A stretch of 64,000 nt of DNA, taken from contig CABIXY010000009.1 of the NCBI GenBank assembly GCA_902362805.1, forward strand, positions 1 to 64,000, in the 5' to 3' direction. The notes under the pieces are model-generated. The model ran no database searches, had not been told where the DNA came from, and saw nothing but the letters and a program-made list of their open reading frames with translations. Position numbers and translations under genes: made by a program. This DNA comes from Eubacteriaceae bacterium. GTDB lineage: Bacteria > Bacillota > Clostridia > Peptostreptococcales > Anaerovoracaceae. Shown piece after piece: positions 49,780 through 58,500 of the stretch; within the stretch, counting starts at the first letter, position 1, and each line of letters starts with the position of its first letter.

Positions 49780-51006
49780 ATGAGTGAAAATAACAACAAG
49801 ATGACATCCATAGCCAGAAGAATTAACTTTGACTTCTGGCTGAAACAATTTGCCAACTTTCTGATGATTGATGTGGTGCTGATCGTTCTGATTGCCGTCA
49901 CCTTCTTTGTATGGCGGGAAAACGCTATACCAGAAGACGCAGTAGTGGACGACAGATATTTTACGGGAGACGAATTTCGACAGATTCAATACATCATAAA
50001 AACAGAAACTGGAAAGCTTTACGGCTATTTTATTTACCAGATCTTTGATTTAATCAGGCTGCCGGCAATCGTATTTCTGGTGATACAGGGGCTGACGCTG
50101 ATTGGGGAACTTTTTAATACAAAAAAGGTGAGAATGCGGATGCGTCCGCTCAATGATATCGCCATCAAAACAGAACAGTTGAGCCACATGGCTTTAGACA
50201 GTGAAAAATTTGAGAACTTTGAACAGGCCATCTCTAATCTGAACCCGGAGATGCCGGATGCAAAGGTGCACACCGGCGATCAGGATTTGCAGAGCCTGGA
50301 AATCGCTATCAATAATCTGCTGGCGCGGATGCGGGAAAGCCACAGACAGCAGGATCGCTTTGTTTCTGATGCCTCCCATGAACTGCGGACGCCTATTTCC
50401 GTCATCCAAGGTTACGTCAATATGCTGGACCGATGGGGAAAAGAGGATGAGCAGATTTTGGATGAGAGCATAGAAGCGATTAAAAATGAATCCGAAAATA
50501 TGAAGAATCTCATCGAACAGCTGCTTTTTCTGGCCCGGGGAGACAGCGGGAGAAACACGCTGCACTTTGAAGATTTTGACCTTACAGAGACCGTAAAGGA
50601 TGTATGGGAAGAATCCATCATGATTGACGAAAAACACGTCTATCAGTTTGAAGGGAAGGAACAGATCACGGTCAATGGTGATATGTCCATGATCAAGCAG
50701 TCCCTGCGGATTTTGGTGCAGAATGCGGCAAAATATTCAAAAGAAGGGGACGGGATTACCCTAAAATCCAAGATAGAGGATGGCAGACCCTGTTACGTCG
50801 TGCAGGATGAGGGAATCGGCATGGCAGAATCGGAGGTCATCCATGTCTTTGAACGCTTTTATCGTGCCGGTTCTGCTAGAAACAGTGCCGAGGGCGGAAG
50901 CGGGCTGGGGCTTTCCATCGCGAAGTGGATTGTAGATGCCCATGGCGGAACTATCGAAATTCTTTCAAGACCGGAGTTTGGGACGAGATTTACCGTGAAG
51001 CTGTAA
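49780..51006 (+). CDS. sensor histidine kinase
   Basis: A 408-residue two-transmembrane kinase (helices at about residues 28-48 and 85-107) with a short outside loop of about 35 residues and a HAMP-like linker. The H-box FVSDASHELRTPISVIQGYV, N-box LVQNAAKYSKEG, and G-boxes VQDEGIGMAES and GGSGLGLSIAKWIVDAHGG are complete. It should phosphorylate the regulator encoded just upstream. The small sensor loop suggests sensing within or near the membrane. Confidence 0.94.
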   Translation: MSENNNKMTSIARRINFDFWLKQFANFLMIDVVLIVLIAVTFFVWRENAIPEDAVVDDRYFTGDEFRQIQYIIKTETGKLYGYFIYQIFDLIRLPAIVFLVIQGLTLIGELFNTKKVRMRMRPLNDIAIKTEQLSHMALDSEKFENFEQAISNLNPEMPDAKVHTGDQDLQSLEIAINNLLARMRESHRQQDRFVSDASHELRTPISVIQGYVNMLDRWGKEDEQILDESIEAIKNESENMKNLIEQLLFLARGDSGRNTLHFEDFDLTETVKDVWEESIMIDEKHVYQFEGKEQITVNGDMSMIKQSLRILVQNAAKYSKEGDGITLKSKIEDGRPCYVVQDEGIGMAESEVIHVFERFYRAGSARNSAEGGSGLGLSIAKWIVDAHGGTIEILSRPEFGTRFTVKL

Positions 51007-51037
51007 TAATTGAGGACAGCATGGCATATATTTTACC

Positions 51038-51889
51038 ATGTTGATTGAGTTAAATAAGAAAAAACTGAAAAAGGTGGGCGCAGGCGCTTTAGTGGCAGTA
51101 CTGGCTATCAGTGCCGCTGCGGGATACAGAGTGTTAAATCCCGGACCGGCTTCACAGGAGAAACAAACGTCTGAATCTGTGGAGACTGCCTCTGCCAGCA
51201 CAGAGACCACCAACTGGGGTCTTTCTTTCCAAAAAGATGGTGAAACGCCAATAGGCAATGCGAGCGCGGAGGAGCTGAAAAAGTATAATTCATATTACTG
51301 TGGGAATAAGGATAAGAAAGTAATCTATCTGACTTTTGATGCGGGGTATGAAAATGGGTATATGCCTGAGATATTGGACGTTTTGAAAAAAGAGAAAGTA
51401 CCGGCTGCCTTCTTTGTTGTGGGCACTTACATCAAAGAAAATCCCGATCTGATTAAGCGCATGGAAAAAGAAGGTCATATCGTGGGCAACCACACCATGA
51501 CGCATCCAGATATGTCGGCCATCGCTGATGATGAAGCGTTTAAGAAGGAATTGAATCAGGTCGAAGCCCTCTATAAGGACGCGACAGGAAAGAAGATGAA
51601 AAAGTTCTACCGTCCGCCGCAAGGGAAATTCAGCTTTTACAATTTGGAACAGGCGAACAAGCTGGGTTATACGACGGTATTCTGGAGCCTCGCTTATGTG
51701 GACTGGTATGTCGACAAGCAGCCGACCAGAGAAGAAGCTCTGCAAAAACTGATGCCGAGAACCCATAATGGCGCAGTCATTCTGCTCCATTCTACTTCAA
51801 AAACAAATGCCCAGATTCTCCAGGAATTAATAACCAAATGGAAAGAAGAAGGGTATCAATTTAAGTCCCTGGAAAAAATGGGCATGTGA
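51038..51889 (+). CDS. polysaccharide deacetylase, PdaA-like
   Basis: A 283-residue NodB-family enzyme with one N-terminal helix (about residues 13-30). NodB motifs: IYLTFDAGYENGYMPEIL (Asp), VGNHTMTHPDMS (HxxxH), and FYRPPQGKFS with IGY-type later strands, VILLHSTS. The TFDAG form and RPPQG resemble B. subtilis PdaA/PdaB, which makes muramic lactam in spore cortex or acts on peptidoglycan. The start has no clear ribosome site. It follows the kinase by 31 bases and may belong to its operon. Confidence 0.88.
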   Translation: MLIELNKKKLKKVGAGALVAVLAISAAAGYRVLNPGPASQEKQTSESVETASASTETTNWGLSFQKDGETPIGNASAEELKKYNSYYCGNKDKKVIYLTFDAGYENGYMPEILDVLKKEKVPAAFFVVGTYIKENPDLIKRMEKEGHIVGNHTMTHPDMSAIADDEAFKKELNQVEALYKDATGKKMKKFYRPPQGKFSFYNLEQANKLGYTTVFWSLAYVDWYVDKQPTREEALQKLMPRTHNGAVILLHSTSKTNAQILQELITKWKEEGYQFKSLEKMGM

Positions 51890-51905
51890 GCTGATTAAAA
51901 ATGTG

Positions 51906-52586
51906 TTAACAGAGTGCTGCCACATACTTTTCTAAAGAAGATGCGATGAGCTTATGGCCTTCTTTGTTTGGATGCATGCCGTCCACGCAGAGAAGGCTTT
52001 TGTAATTCCCCTGTTTGAGAAAATCTGTCCGGATGTCGATGACGGGGATCTGATATTCACTGGCTAACTGGAAGATCATATCGTTGTACTGCTGATGCCA
52101 CCGGAAGATATAGTCCACATCGTTTTCGAGGAATTGGAGGATCTTCTCTCTGTCCAGATCCTTGGAAATCCAATTAAAAAATCTGTCTGAATCCAGAGGC
52201 GGCAGCGACATCAGAATAGGATGACTGCCGGCATTCTTTGTCTTTTCAATCATATTCTCATAAATGGCTTGAAACCGTTCTATGGGGACTTGCGCCATAT
52301 GAGATGCGCCTGGCTGGCTGGCAACTTCTGCCCAGTTGAGATCGCAGTCGTTACCGCCAAATTCTAAAATCGTATATTGATAGTCCGACAATTTGTCAGC
52401 TTGTTTTTCTAATATTTCTGAGCCTTTTGTGACCGTGCAGCCGAACTTGGCATAGTTCTTAAAGGGTACAGAAGTCTTTGACTGCACTAAGTTGACAAAG
52501 TTTTCCTTTAAAAACGTGTACTTGTTCTTAATTTCGTCGAAGACGACCCCTTTTGCTACAGAATCTCCAAATACACATATATTCAT
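51906..52586 (-). CDS. SGNH/GDSL-family hydrolase
   Basis: A 226-residue SGNH hydrolase. Block I MNICVFGDSVAKGVVFDE (catalytic Ser), block III LEFGGNDCDLNW and block V CVDGMHPNKEGHKLIASSL (Asp, His) are present. No signal peptide is seen, so it acts in the cytoplasm as an esterase or lipase of unknown substrate. AAGGAGTATC precedes ATG 52586. It is divergent from the DUF1836 gene, with a 16-bp inverted repeat between them. Confidence 0.87.
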   Translation of the reverse strand: MNICVFGDSVAKGVVFDEIKNKYTFLKENFVNLVQSKTSVPFKNYAKFGCTVTKGSEILEKQADKLSDYQYTILEFGGNDCDLNWAEVASQPGASHMAQVPIERFQAIYENMIEKTKNAGSHPILMSLPPLDSDRFFNWISKDLDREKILQFLENDVDYIFRWHQQYNDMIFQLASEYQIPVIDIRTDFLKQGNYKSLLCVDGMHPNKEGHKLIASSLEKYVAALC

Positions 52587-52611
52587 AATAGATACTCCTT
52601 TTGATAATGAT

Positions 52612-52656
52612 AGATATTTTGTAATATGATATTAAATATTATATTACAAAATATCT
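52612..52656. promoter_or_regulatory. 16-bp perfect inverted repeat between GDSL and DUF1836 genes
   Basis: AGATATTTTGTAATAT (52612-52627) and its exact complement (52641-52656) flank a 13-bp AT centre. Placed between divergent genes, it is a good operator candidate, perhaps for the DUF1836 protein. Confidence 0.55.
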
Positions 52657-52732
52657 AAAATGTCAATAAAGAATTGCAAAAAAGGTAATTATGTTTTATA
52701 ATACTAGAAGCAATAGGCGCTCGGAGGTAACT

Positions 52733-53254
52733 ATGGATAAGATGAAAGAATTTAAAGAACAGCTGAGAAATTCCCGGCCAGAAGAATGGGAGCAGATTCC
52801 CGATATTGATTTATATATGGATCAGGTCATCAGCTATATGACCCGCCAGCATATCGGACTTGCGTTGGAGAACGAAGAGACTTTGACGTCCGCTATGATT
52901 AACAACTATATCAAAAGCGGCTTGCTGCCCAGAGCAAAGGGCAAGAAGTATAACAGAGAACATATCGGCTATCTGACTGCAATCTGCCTGCTGAAACAGG
53001 TGCTCAGTGTCGGTGAGACCGGCGTGCTGCTGAACAATCAGATGGAGCACAGAGACATTGAAGACTTCTATCATAACTATAAGGATACGTTGGACAGCGA
53101 GTTCAACCTGGTGGCCGACGAACTGAAGGTCGAAGCCTCCGAAGAGGAACTGGCACAGATGGCCTTAAAAATGGCTGTATCCAGCTATGCGCAGATGCTG
53201 GCCTGTAAAAAAATCCTGCAGGCGATCACCCCCGAAAAAGAGCAAGAAAAATAG
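52733..53254 (+). CDS. DUF1836 protein, putative regulator
   Basis: A 173-residue DUF1836 protein: IDLYMDQVISYMTRQHIGLA, then SAMINNYIKSGLLPRAKGKK and YNREHIGYLTAICLLKQVLS, which reads like a MerR-type winged helix. Some DUF1836 proteins are thought to be transcriptional regulators, but no target is established here. ATG 52733 follows GGAGGTAAC; the longer open frame has no support. It may bind the inverted repeat upstream and control the divergent hydrolase gene. Confidence 0.85.
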   Translation: MDKMKEFKEQLRNSRPEEWEQIPDIDLYMDQVISYMTRQHIGLALENEETLTSAMINNYIKSGLLPRAKGKKYNREHIGYLTAICLLKQVLSVGETGVLLNNQMEHRDIEDFYHNYKDTLDSEFNLVADELKVEASEEELAQMALKMAVSSYAQMLACKKILQAITPEKEQEK

Positions 53255-53261
53255 AAAATAT

Positions 53262-53291
53262 GTCACAAAGAGACGCCCCTTTTCATAGTAT
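53262..53291 (+). promoter_or_regulatory. sigma-E-like promoter of the cotJ operon
   Basis: GTCACAAA (53262-53269) and CATAGTAT (53284-53291) are 14 bp apart, close to the sigma-E consensus with CATA in the -10. CotJ genes are sigma-E controlled in B. subtilis. Confidence 0.6.
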
Positions 53292-53321
53292 AAATTATCT
53301 TACTGTGAAAGGGGTTTTATT

Positions 53322-53702
53322 TTGAATAGAAAAGAGCCTTACATCGGTATGCCGATTATTCTTGGCGAATACGATGAAATAACAGCAGCACCTGACTGCA
53401 ACGTAGAGATCAAACCACAGCCGCCACAGCGACCTGAACCTGACTGTACACCGGATATGAAGCCGCAGCCACCACAGCAGCCTGAACCCGACTGTACACC
53501 GGACATCAAGCCGCAGCCGCCGCAGCAGCCCGATCAGAATCCTGATTGTGAACCGCAGCAGCGCATGGCTTTGGCGATGGCTTACGTGCCTTGGCAGAAG
53601 TGGCAGCAGCCGTATGATTTCGAAAAAGGTTTGATGGTGGGAACAATTTTCCCTGATTTGGATCTTCCATTTTTAGGATATCAAGGAGGGATGAAACGAT
53701 GA
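53322..53702 (+). CDS. cotJA: spore coat protein CotJA with Pro/Cys repeat insert
   Basis: A 126-residue protein. The C-terminal part MALAMAYVPWQKWQQPYDFE...GLMVGTIFPDLDLPFLG is typical CotJA. Residues 26-80 are an inserted repeat region, three copies of roughly PQPPQQPEPDCTPDIK, each with one cysteine. TTG 53322 follows AAAGGGG by 7 bases. CotJA is needed for coat association of the operon in B. subtilis. Its stop overlaps the cotJB start by 4 bases. Confidence 0.9.
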   Translation: MNRKEPYIGMPIILGEYDEITAAPDCNVEIKPQPPQRPEPDCTPDMKPQPPQQPEPDCTPDIKPQPPQQPDQNPDCEPQQRMALAMAYVPWQKWQQPYDFEKGLMVGTIFPDLDLPFLGYQGGMKR

Positions 53703-53947
53703 CCAGAGCAGAAGCACTGAGACAAGTACAGATGTATAGTTTTGCCCTGGACGATACAGGGTTATTCCTTGATACCCATCCTGACAACAGGGCCGCATTG
53801 ACATTTTACGATGATACAAGGAAAAAATATCTGGAGGCTGTCGAAGATTACGAGATGCAATTCGGACCTTTGACTGCCAAAGACTCTGATGTAGAAAACG
53901 GATGGACCTGGGTGGACGCACCTTGGCCATGGGAAGTGGAGGAATAG
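53699..53947 (+). CDS. cotJB: spore coat protein CotJB
   Basis: An 82-residue protein with the family pattern RAEALRQVQMYSFALDDTGL, FLDTHPDNRAALTFYDDTRK and the Trp-rich end GWTWVDAPWPWEVEE. It is predicted to be part of the outer spore coat. AAGGAGGG lies 6 bases before ATG. It overlaps cotJA by 4 bases and precedes cotJC by one base. Confidence 0.94.
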   Translation: MTRAEALRQVQMYSFALDDTGLFLDTHPDNRAALTFYDDTRKKYLEAVEDYEMQFGPLTAKDSDVENGWTWVDAPWPWEVEE

Positions 53948-53948
53948 T

Positions 53949-54548
53949 ATGTGGACATATGAGAGAAAATTACAGTACCCGATTAATATCAAAAATCCGA
54001 ACCCGGCGATGGCGAAGTTCATCATCACTCAGTACGGCGGACCAGATGGTGAAATCGGAGCGTCTCTGAGATATTTATCTCAAAGATATTCCATGCCGTA
54101 TAGAAAAGTCGCCGGCGTTCTGACAGATATCGGCAGCGAAGAACTCGGTCACTTCGAAATGGTATCTACCATCGTGCATCAGCTGACTAGAAATATGACA
54201 ATCGAACAAATTAAAGAAGCTGGTTTCGAAGATTATTTCGTAGATCACACTTCCGGCGTTTATGCGCAGGCGGCTGCCGGCTTCCCATTCGATGCACTCT
54301 GTTTTGCCTCAAAAGGAGATGCAATTACAGACCTTACTGAGGATATGGCTGCAGAACAGAAGGCGCGTACTACTTATGATAACATCCTGAGAATGGTCGA
54401 CGACCCGGACGTTATTGAACCGATTAAATTCCTGCGCCAGCGTGAAGTTACACATTTCCAGCGCTTTGGAGAAGCCCTTCGAATCGTACAGGACAATTTG
54501 GACTCGAAAAATTTCTACGCAATTAATCCAGAATTTGATTTAAGATAA
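53949..54548 (+). CDS. cotJC: spore coat manganese-catalase-like protein CotJC
   Basis: A 199-residue ferritin-like protein of the Mn-catalase family. Glutamate/histidine ligands lie in ITQYGGPDGEIGASLRYLSQ, LTDIGSEELGHFEMVSTIVH and FLRQREVTHFQRFGEALRIV. It may detoxify peroxide at the spore coat. GGAGGAATAGT precedes ATG. It ends the operon, with a strong terminator 15 bp later. Confidence 0.95.
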   Translation: MWTYERKLQYPINIKNPNPAMAKFIITQYGGPDGEIGASLRYLSQRYSMPYRKVAGVLTDIGSEELGHFEMVSTIVHQLTRNMTIEQIKEAGFEDYFVDHTSGVYAQAAAGFPFDALCFASKGDAITDLTEDMAAEQKARTTYDNILRMVDDPDVIEPIKFLRQREVTHFQRFGEALRIVQDNLDSKNFYAINPEFDLR

Positions 54549-54562
54549 TGTGATGTGAACAG

Positions 54563-54593
54563 AAAGACGATGACGAAAGCCATCGTCTTTTTT
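54563..54593 (+). terminator. cotJ operon terminator
   Basis: AAAGACGATG/CATCGTCTTT stem, 8-base loop, then TTT. Confidence 0.88.
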
Positions 54594-54766
54594 CATGGTT
54601 ATTGTTCTAAATCCTTTGGTACTCTAATGCCTTCAATCGATGAGACGCGGCTCTGATTAATTACTGCCGTCTTGTTTATTTGAGTATTCTCATTTATAAT
54701 ATAGCTATATGATTGACTAGACAAATTGTCTTGCAGACCCTGAGATATTTAAAAAAGGAGAAAAAA

Positions 54767-55375
54767 ATGAAGAAAATCGTAACATTGATTTTAGCATTCG
54801 TTATATGCTTTGCGCTTGTATCCTGTGGCAGTCCAAGTCCCACAGATGTGACGGATTCCTTCTTGAAAGCCGTAAAGGCGCAGGACGCAGAGGAAATGGC
54901 AAAAGTATATGCTGGAGATGATTTTAAGGTGCTTGATGATGATGGTGAAGAAAAGGAAGTTTTAGGCGCTTTGGAAAAATCCATAATGACAAAGTTCTTT
55001 GATTTTGAATATAAAATTGCAAATGAAAAAATTGACGGAGACAAAGCTAAGGTAGATGTCACTTTTAAAACTTATAAGATGGGGAATGCTTTTACCGCGT
55101 TTATTGGAGAATACTTCTCACAGGCTTTGGGGCTGGCATTTTCTGGTGCTTCTGATAAGCAAGTAGAAGAATTGGCAGAAACATTATTTACCGAGCAATT
55201 AGATAAATTAACAAAAAAAGACTACACTAAAACAGTTTCTGTCTCACTTGAAAAAGTTGATGACCAATGGAAGATTTCTGAATTAGATGAGGAATCCGAT
55301 GTCTTGAATGCAATGTCGGGCGGGTTGATTGAGGCTATAAATAATACCAGCAACGCATTTAATGATGCAGAATAA
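54767..55375 (+). CDS. lipoprotein with DUF4878/DUF5105-like domain
   Basis: A 202-residue lipoprotein. Signal peptide MKKIVTLILAFVICFALVSC ends in lipobox LVSC, so Cys20 is the anchor. The mature part starts PTDVTDSFLKAVKAQDAEEM, a helix-then-sheet start typical of NTF2-like DUF4878/DUF5105 lipoproteins, and ends with VSVSLEKVDDQWKISELDEE. No enzymatic residues are seen. ATG 54767 follows AAAAAAGGAGAAA; the longer frame is not supported. It ends 43 bases before the EamA gene. Confidence 0.82.
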   Translation: MKKIVTLILAFVICFALVSCGSPSPTDVTDSFLKAVKAQDAEEMAKVYAGDDFKVLDDDGEEKEVLGALEKSIMTKFFDFEYKIANEKIDGDKAKVDVTFKTYKMGNAFTAFIGEYFSQALGLAFSGASDKQVEELAETLFTEQLDKLTKKDYTKTVSVSLEKVDDQWKISELDEESDVLNAMSGGLIEAINNTSNAFNDAE

Positions 55376-55418
55376 AACAACTGAGCTGATGAGTAAATCT
55401 GAGAAGAGAGAACAAAAC

Positions 55419-56315
55419 ATGAAAACTTTTCATTTATATGCCTTGATAACCATACTTTGCTGGTCGGTGGGTAACACATTTACAAAGATTGCGCTCGCCT
55501 ATTTCAGCCCATGCCCTCTGGCGGCGTTGCGTTATGTTGTCGCCTTTGTCACCTTTGTCGTCATCGCCCTGGTCATAAAGATGAAACTGCCGCAGAGGAA
55601 AGACCTCTTTTGGTTTATCTTTGCCGGAGCGACTGGCTTTTTCGGCTACACGCTGGCTTTCAACAAGGGTTGTGAGACTGTGACCGCTTCTACGGCAAGC
55701 GTCATTTTAGCAGCCGTACCGGTGATAACGGCGCTTTTAGCTAACTTTATATACAAGGAAAGACTGAGGCTGCTGCAGTGGGCGGCTATCGCGGTGGAGT
55801 TCTGCGGCGTGGCGATTATGACACTGATGAACGGACTGGAAGCAATCAAACCGGGTATGCTCTGGGTACTCATTGCAGCGCTGTCTCTCAGTACCTATAA
55901 TCTGATTGTCAGGCATCTGACAAAGAAATATACTTCACTGCAGACTTCTGCTTTCAGTATCTTTGCGGGCGCTATTCTGCTGATGGTGTTTTTACCCCAG
56001 GCCGTGGGCGAAGTCCGACAGGTGCCGCCTGTGACGCTCATATATGTAGTCTTTATGGGGGTTTTTGCGAGTGCGCTGGCTTATGCTACATGGGCAAAGG
56101 CTTTTTCCAAGGCGCCAAAGACCTCCCAGGTCAGCAACTATATGTTTTTGACCCCCTTTGTCACGGGTGTATTGGAGTTTTTCCTAACAGGCGCGGTGCC
56201 GGATCTGGCGACGATTCTCGGCGGCATCGTGATCTTTGCGGGACTATTTTTATTTACTTTTGGAGGAAGAGAAAGGAAACGAAAAGATGAAATTAGTAAT
56301 TCAGCGAGTGAGTGA
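55419..56315 (+). CDS. EamA/DMT-family transporter
   Basis: A 298-residue ten-helix drug/metabolite transporter made of two five-helix EamA repeats ([20 protein letters not shown] at the start, [20 protein letters not shown] in the second half). Family members export amino acids or other small metabolites. ATG 55419 is preferred since it starts directly at the first helix. Codons upstream overlap the preceding lipoprotein gene. Its end overlaps dtd by 29 bases. Confidence 0.88.
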   Translation: MKTFHLYALITILCWSVGNTFTKIALAYFSPCPLAALRYVVAFVTFVVIALVIKMKLPQRKDLFWFIFAGATGFFGYTLAFNKGCETVTASTASVILAAVPVITALLANFIYKERLRLLQWAAIAVEFCGVAIMTLMNGLEAIKPGMLWVLIAALSLSTYNLIVRHLTKKYTSLQTSAFSIFAGAILLMVFLPQAVGEVRQVPPVTLIYVVFMGVFASALAYATWAKAFSKAPKTSQVSNYMFLTPFVTGVLEFFLTGAVPDLATILGGIVIFAGLFLFTFGGRERKRKDEISNSASE

Positions 56316-56733
56316 GGCATCAGTTGCCATAGATGGTGAAATCAGAGGTCAGATTGGTCAGGGATTTATGGTGTTAATCGGTGTGGGTAAGGAGGACACT
56401 AAAGAAATCGCTGACAAATATATCAAAAAAATGATCGGTCTGCGTATCTTTGAGGACGAAAACGGGAAAACCAATTTGTCCCTTTCGGACGTGAACGGAC
56501 AGCTGCTGTTGATTTCCCAGTTTACCCTCTATGCCAACTGCAAGAAAGGCAACCGGCCCAGCTTTATTGAAGCAGGGGCTCCGGCATCGGCGGAGGCTCT
56601 CTATGAATATATGATAGAGGAGTGCAGAAAAGTGGTCCCTGTGGTGGAGACTGGTGAGTTCGGCGCAGATATGAAAGTATCGCTGATTAACGATGGTCCT
56701 TTTACTGTCATATTGGATGAGTCGATATTATAA
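56287..56733 (+). CDS. dtd: D-aminoacyl-tRNA deacylase
   Basis: A 148-residue DTD, which hydrolyses D-amino acids (and glycine) mischarged on tRNA. It opens [20 protein letters not shown] and carries the two active-site motifs [20 protein letters not shown] and the Gly-cisPro region NDGPFTVIL. Length is standard. GAAAGGAAAC precedes ATG 56287, inside the EamA 3' end, indicating coupling. Confidence 0.95.
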   Translation: MKLVIQRVSEASVAIDGEIRGQIGQGFMVLIGVGKEDTKEIADKYIKKMIGLRIFEDENGKTNLSLSDVNGQLLLISQFTLYANCKKGNRPSFIEAGAPASAEALYEYMIEECRKVVPVVETGEFGADMKVSLINDGPFTVILDESIL

Positions 56734-56839
56734 CATGACGATACCTTTGAAAATATCATTGACAGTCATGTTTCAATGAACGCATCCTTGCGGCGATGCC
56801 GTGAGATCACTGCGTTTATCATAGTATAGGTGTATTATC

Positions 56840-56877
56840 AAAACGCAACTAGTACGAGTTCGTACTAGTTGCGTTTT
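56840..56877. terminator. 18-bp perfect palindrome after dtd
   Basis: Left arm 56840-56857 (AAAACGCAACTAGTACGA) and exact complement 56860-56877 with TTTT at its end. It can serve as a bidirectional terminator or an operator. The rest of 56734-57021 holds no gene; a short ACATGAC...GTCATGT repeat lies near 56734-56771. Confidence 0.6.
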
Positions 56878-57021
56878 GCATTATACAGTAACACTGCGAA
56901 GGAATTATTTTGGACTACCGCAAAAAAAGATTTTGGCACTTTAGACCCTGGCTCGAAAGTGTTATGATTTTAACAAAGATTGCTAATTGGTGGAGAGAAA
57001 ACTCCATGATATACTGGTGAT

Positions 57022-58500
57022 ATGAATATTACAATTAACAGAAATAGTGAAACCCCAATCTATCTGCAGATTGCCGGTGCTATCAAAAACATGATTGAAA
57101 AAAACGAACTGGTGAAAGGTTACAAGCTGCCGGGAGAGAGGCAGCTTGCCGGTGAACTGGGCGTTCACAGAAACACCGTCGTAAAGGCCTATGGCGAATT
57201 AGTGTCGGAGGGGCTTTTAATCGCTTCCAGACAGGCGCCAAAAGGCTATTTTGTGCAGAGTGCAGTGAACTCCTGGAACTTTAACAACCGATTCTTCCCT
57301 TTGGAAAAGATGATTCGCTACCATTACAATGAAAGGGAGAAGCGTTTTCAGGAGATTTTTAACGACTCCGTAGACAAGGGCTACATCTCTTTCGGCGGCA
57401 TCATCATGGACAAGAGAGTCAGCCCGGCAGGTGACATGGAGTCCATCGTGAAGCATATGCTGCAGTTCGATGAAGACGGGGCGATTATGTCCTTTTATCA
57501 CGACGACAGCGAGCGGCTGAAGAAGAACATCTGTCACATCCTCGCCGCAGAAAATATGTACGTCAATGCGAAAAATGTACAGATTGTAGCAGAAACCAAC
57601 CAGGCGCTGTACTATTTGATGACCCTTTACCTCTCCGAGGGAGACAGTGTCATTGTAGAGGAACCGATCGTGCCGGACAACGCTTCGATTTTTCGAAACG
57701 GAGGATTGAATATGATAACCGTACCGATGGAGACGGATGGTATGGACTTGGAGAAACTGGAAATGCAGATCAAAAAGCATAAACCGAAGTTCATCTATAC
57801 CATGCCAAATTATCACAACCCTACTGGAACGGTCATGTCTCTGCCTAAACGGGAGCGGCTGCTGGAGATTGCCCAGCGCTACGGTGTGCCGATCATTGAA
57901 GAGGATTCACAGAGGGATTTCCGCTATACCCAGGAGCGGCTTCCCAGCCTGTATTCCCTGGATCAATACAAATCCGTGGTCTATGTGGATTCCTTCACTT
58001 TGACCTTCCCTTATGGTGTCAAAGTCGGTTATGTGGTCGGTCCCTACGATCTCGTAGACATGCTGGGACGGTTGATTACCATGACGGAGACCTTCGTCAG
58101 CAATATGGGCGCCTATATGATCAGTGAATATATCGAGCAGGGGTTCTTTGCGGAGCATACGAAGAGGCTGGCGGCTTATTACAGTCAAAAGTTGGATCTG
58201 CTCTGCAGTCAGCTGGATCGGATCCAGGGCAAAGGAATCGCCTATCAAAAGCCACAGGGAGGAATTCTGCTCTGGTGCACGTTAGATGAAGATATAAATG
58301 AAAGAAAGCTTTTTCTCGCAGCAAAGGAGAAAGGGGTTTTGATTATGCCGGGGTTTCTGTTTTATCCGTACGGATATCAGGGGCGCGGCCACATCAGACT
58401 TTGTTTTTCCAATGTCAGCGATCAAGAAATCGTCGATGGCGTCAGACTTCTAGGTGAAGCGATCGACCAAGTAAAAACAAAGGAGAATTGCGATGAGTAA
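57022..58500 (+). CDS. MocR/GntR-type regulator lacking the PLP lysine
   Basis: A 492-residue MocR-type fusion. Residues 1-75 are a GntR winged helix (SETPIYLQIAGAIKNMIEK, ELGVHRNTVVKAYGELVSEG), the rest a fold-type I aminotransferase domain (NYHNPTGTVMSLPKRERL, HIRLCFSN). In place of the usual SFSKT-type motif it reads VDSFTLTFPYGVKVGYVV, so Leu327 stands where the PLP lysine should be. The usual EDDYDSEF also reads EEDSQRDF. It therefore probably cannot bind PLP covalently. It overlaps the M20 hydrolase gene by 8 bases and likely controls the operon. Confidence 0.9.
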   Translation: MNITINRNSETPIYLQIAGAIKNMIEKNELVKGYKLPGERQLAGELGVHRNTVVKAYGELVSEGLLIASRQAPKGYFVQSAVNSWNFNNRFFPLEKMIRYHYNEREKRFQEIFNDSVDKGYISFGGIIMDKRVSPAGDMESIVKHMLQFDEDGAIMSFYHDDSERLKKNICHILAAENMYVNAKNVQIVAETNQALYYLMTLYLSEGDSVIVEEPIVPDNASIFRNGGLNMITVPMETDGMDLEKLEMQIKKHKPKFIYTMPNYHNPTGTVMSLPKRERLLEIAQRYGVPIIEEDSQRDFRYTQERLPSLYSLDQYKSVVYVDSFTLTFPYGVKVGYVVGPYDLVDMLGRLITMTETFVSNMGAYMISEYIEQGFFAEHTKRLAAYYSQKLDLLCSQLDRIQGKGIAYQKPQGGILLWCTLDEDINERKLFLAAKEKGVLIMPGFLFYPYGYQGRGHIRLCFSNVSDQEIVDGVRLLGEAIDQVKTKENCDE

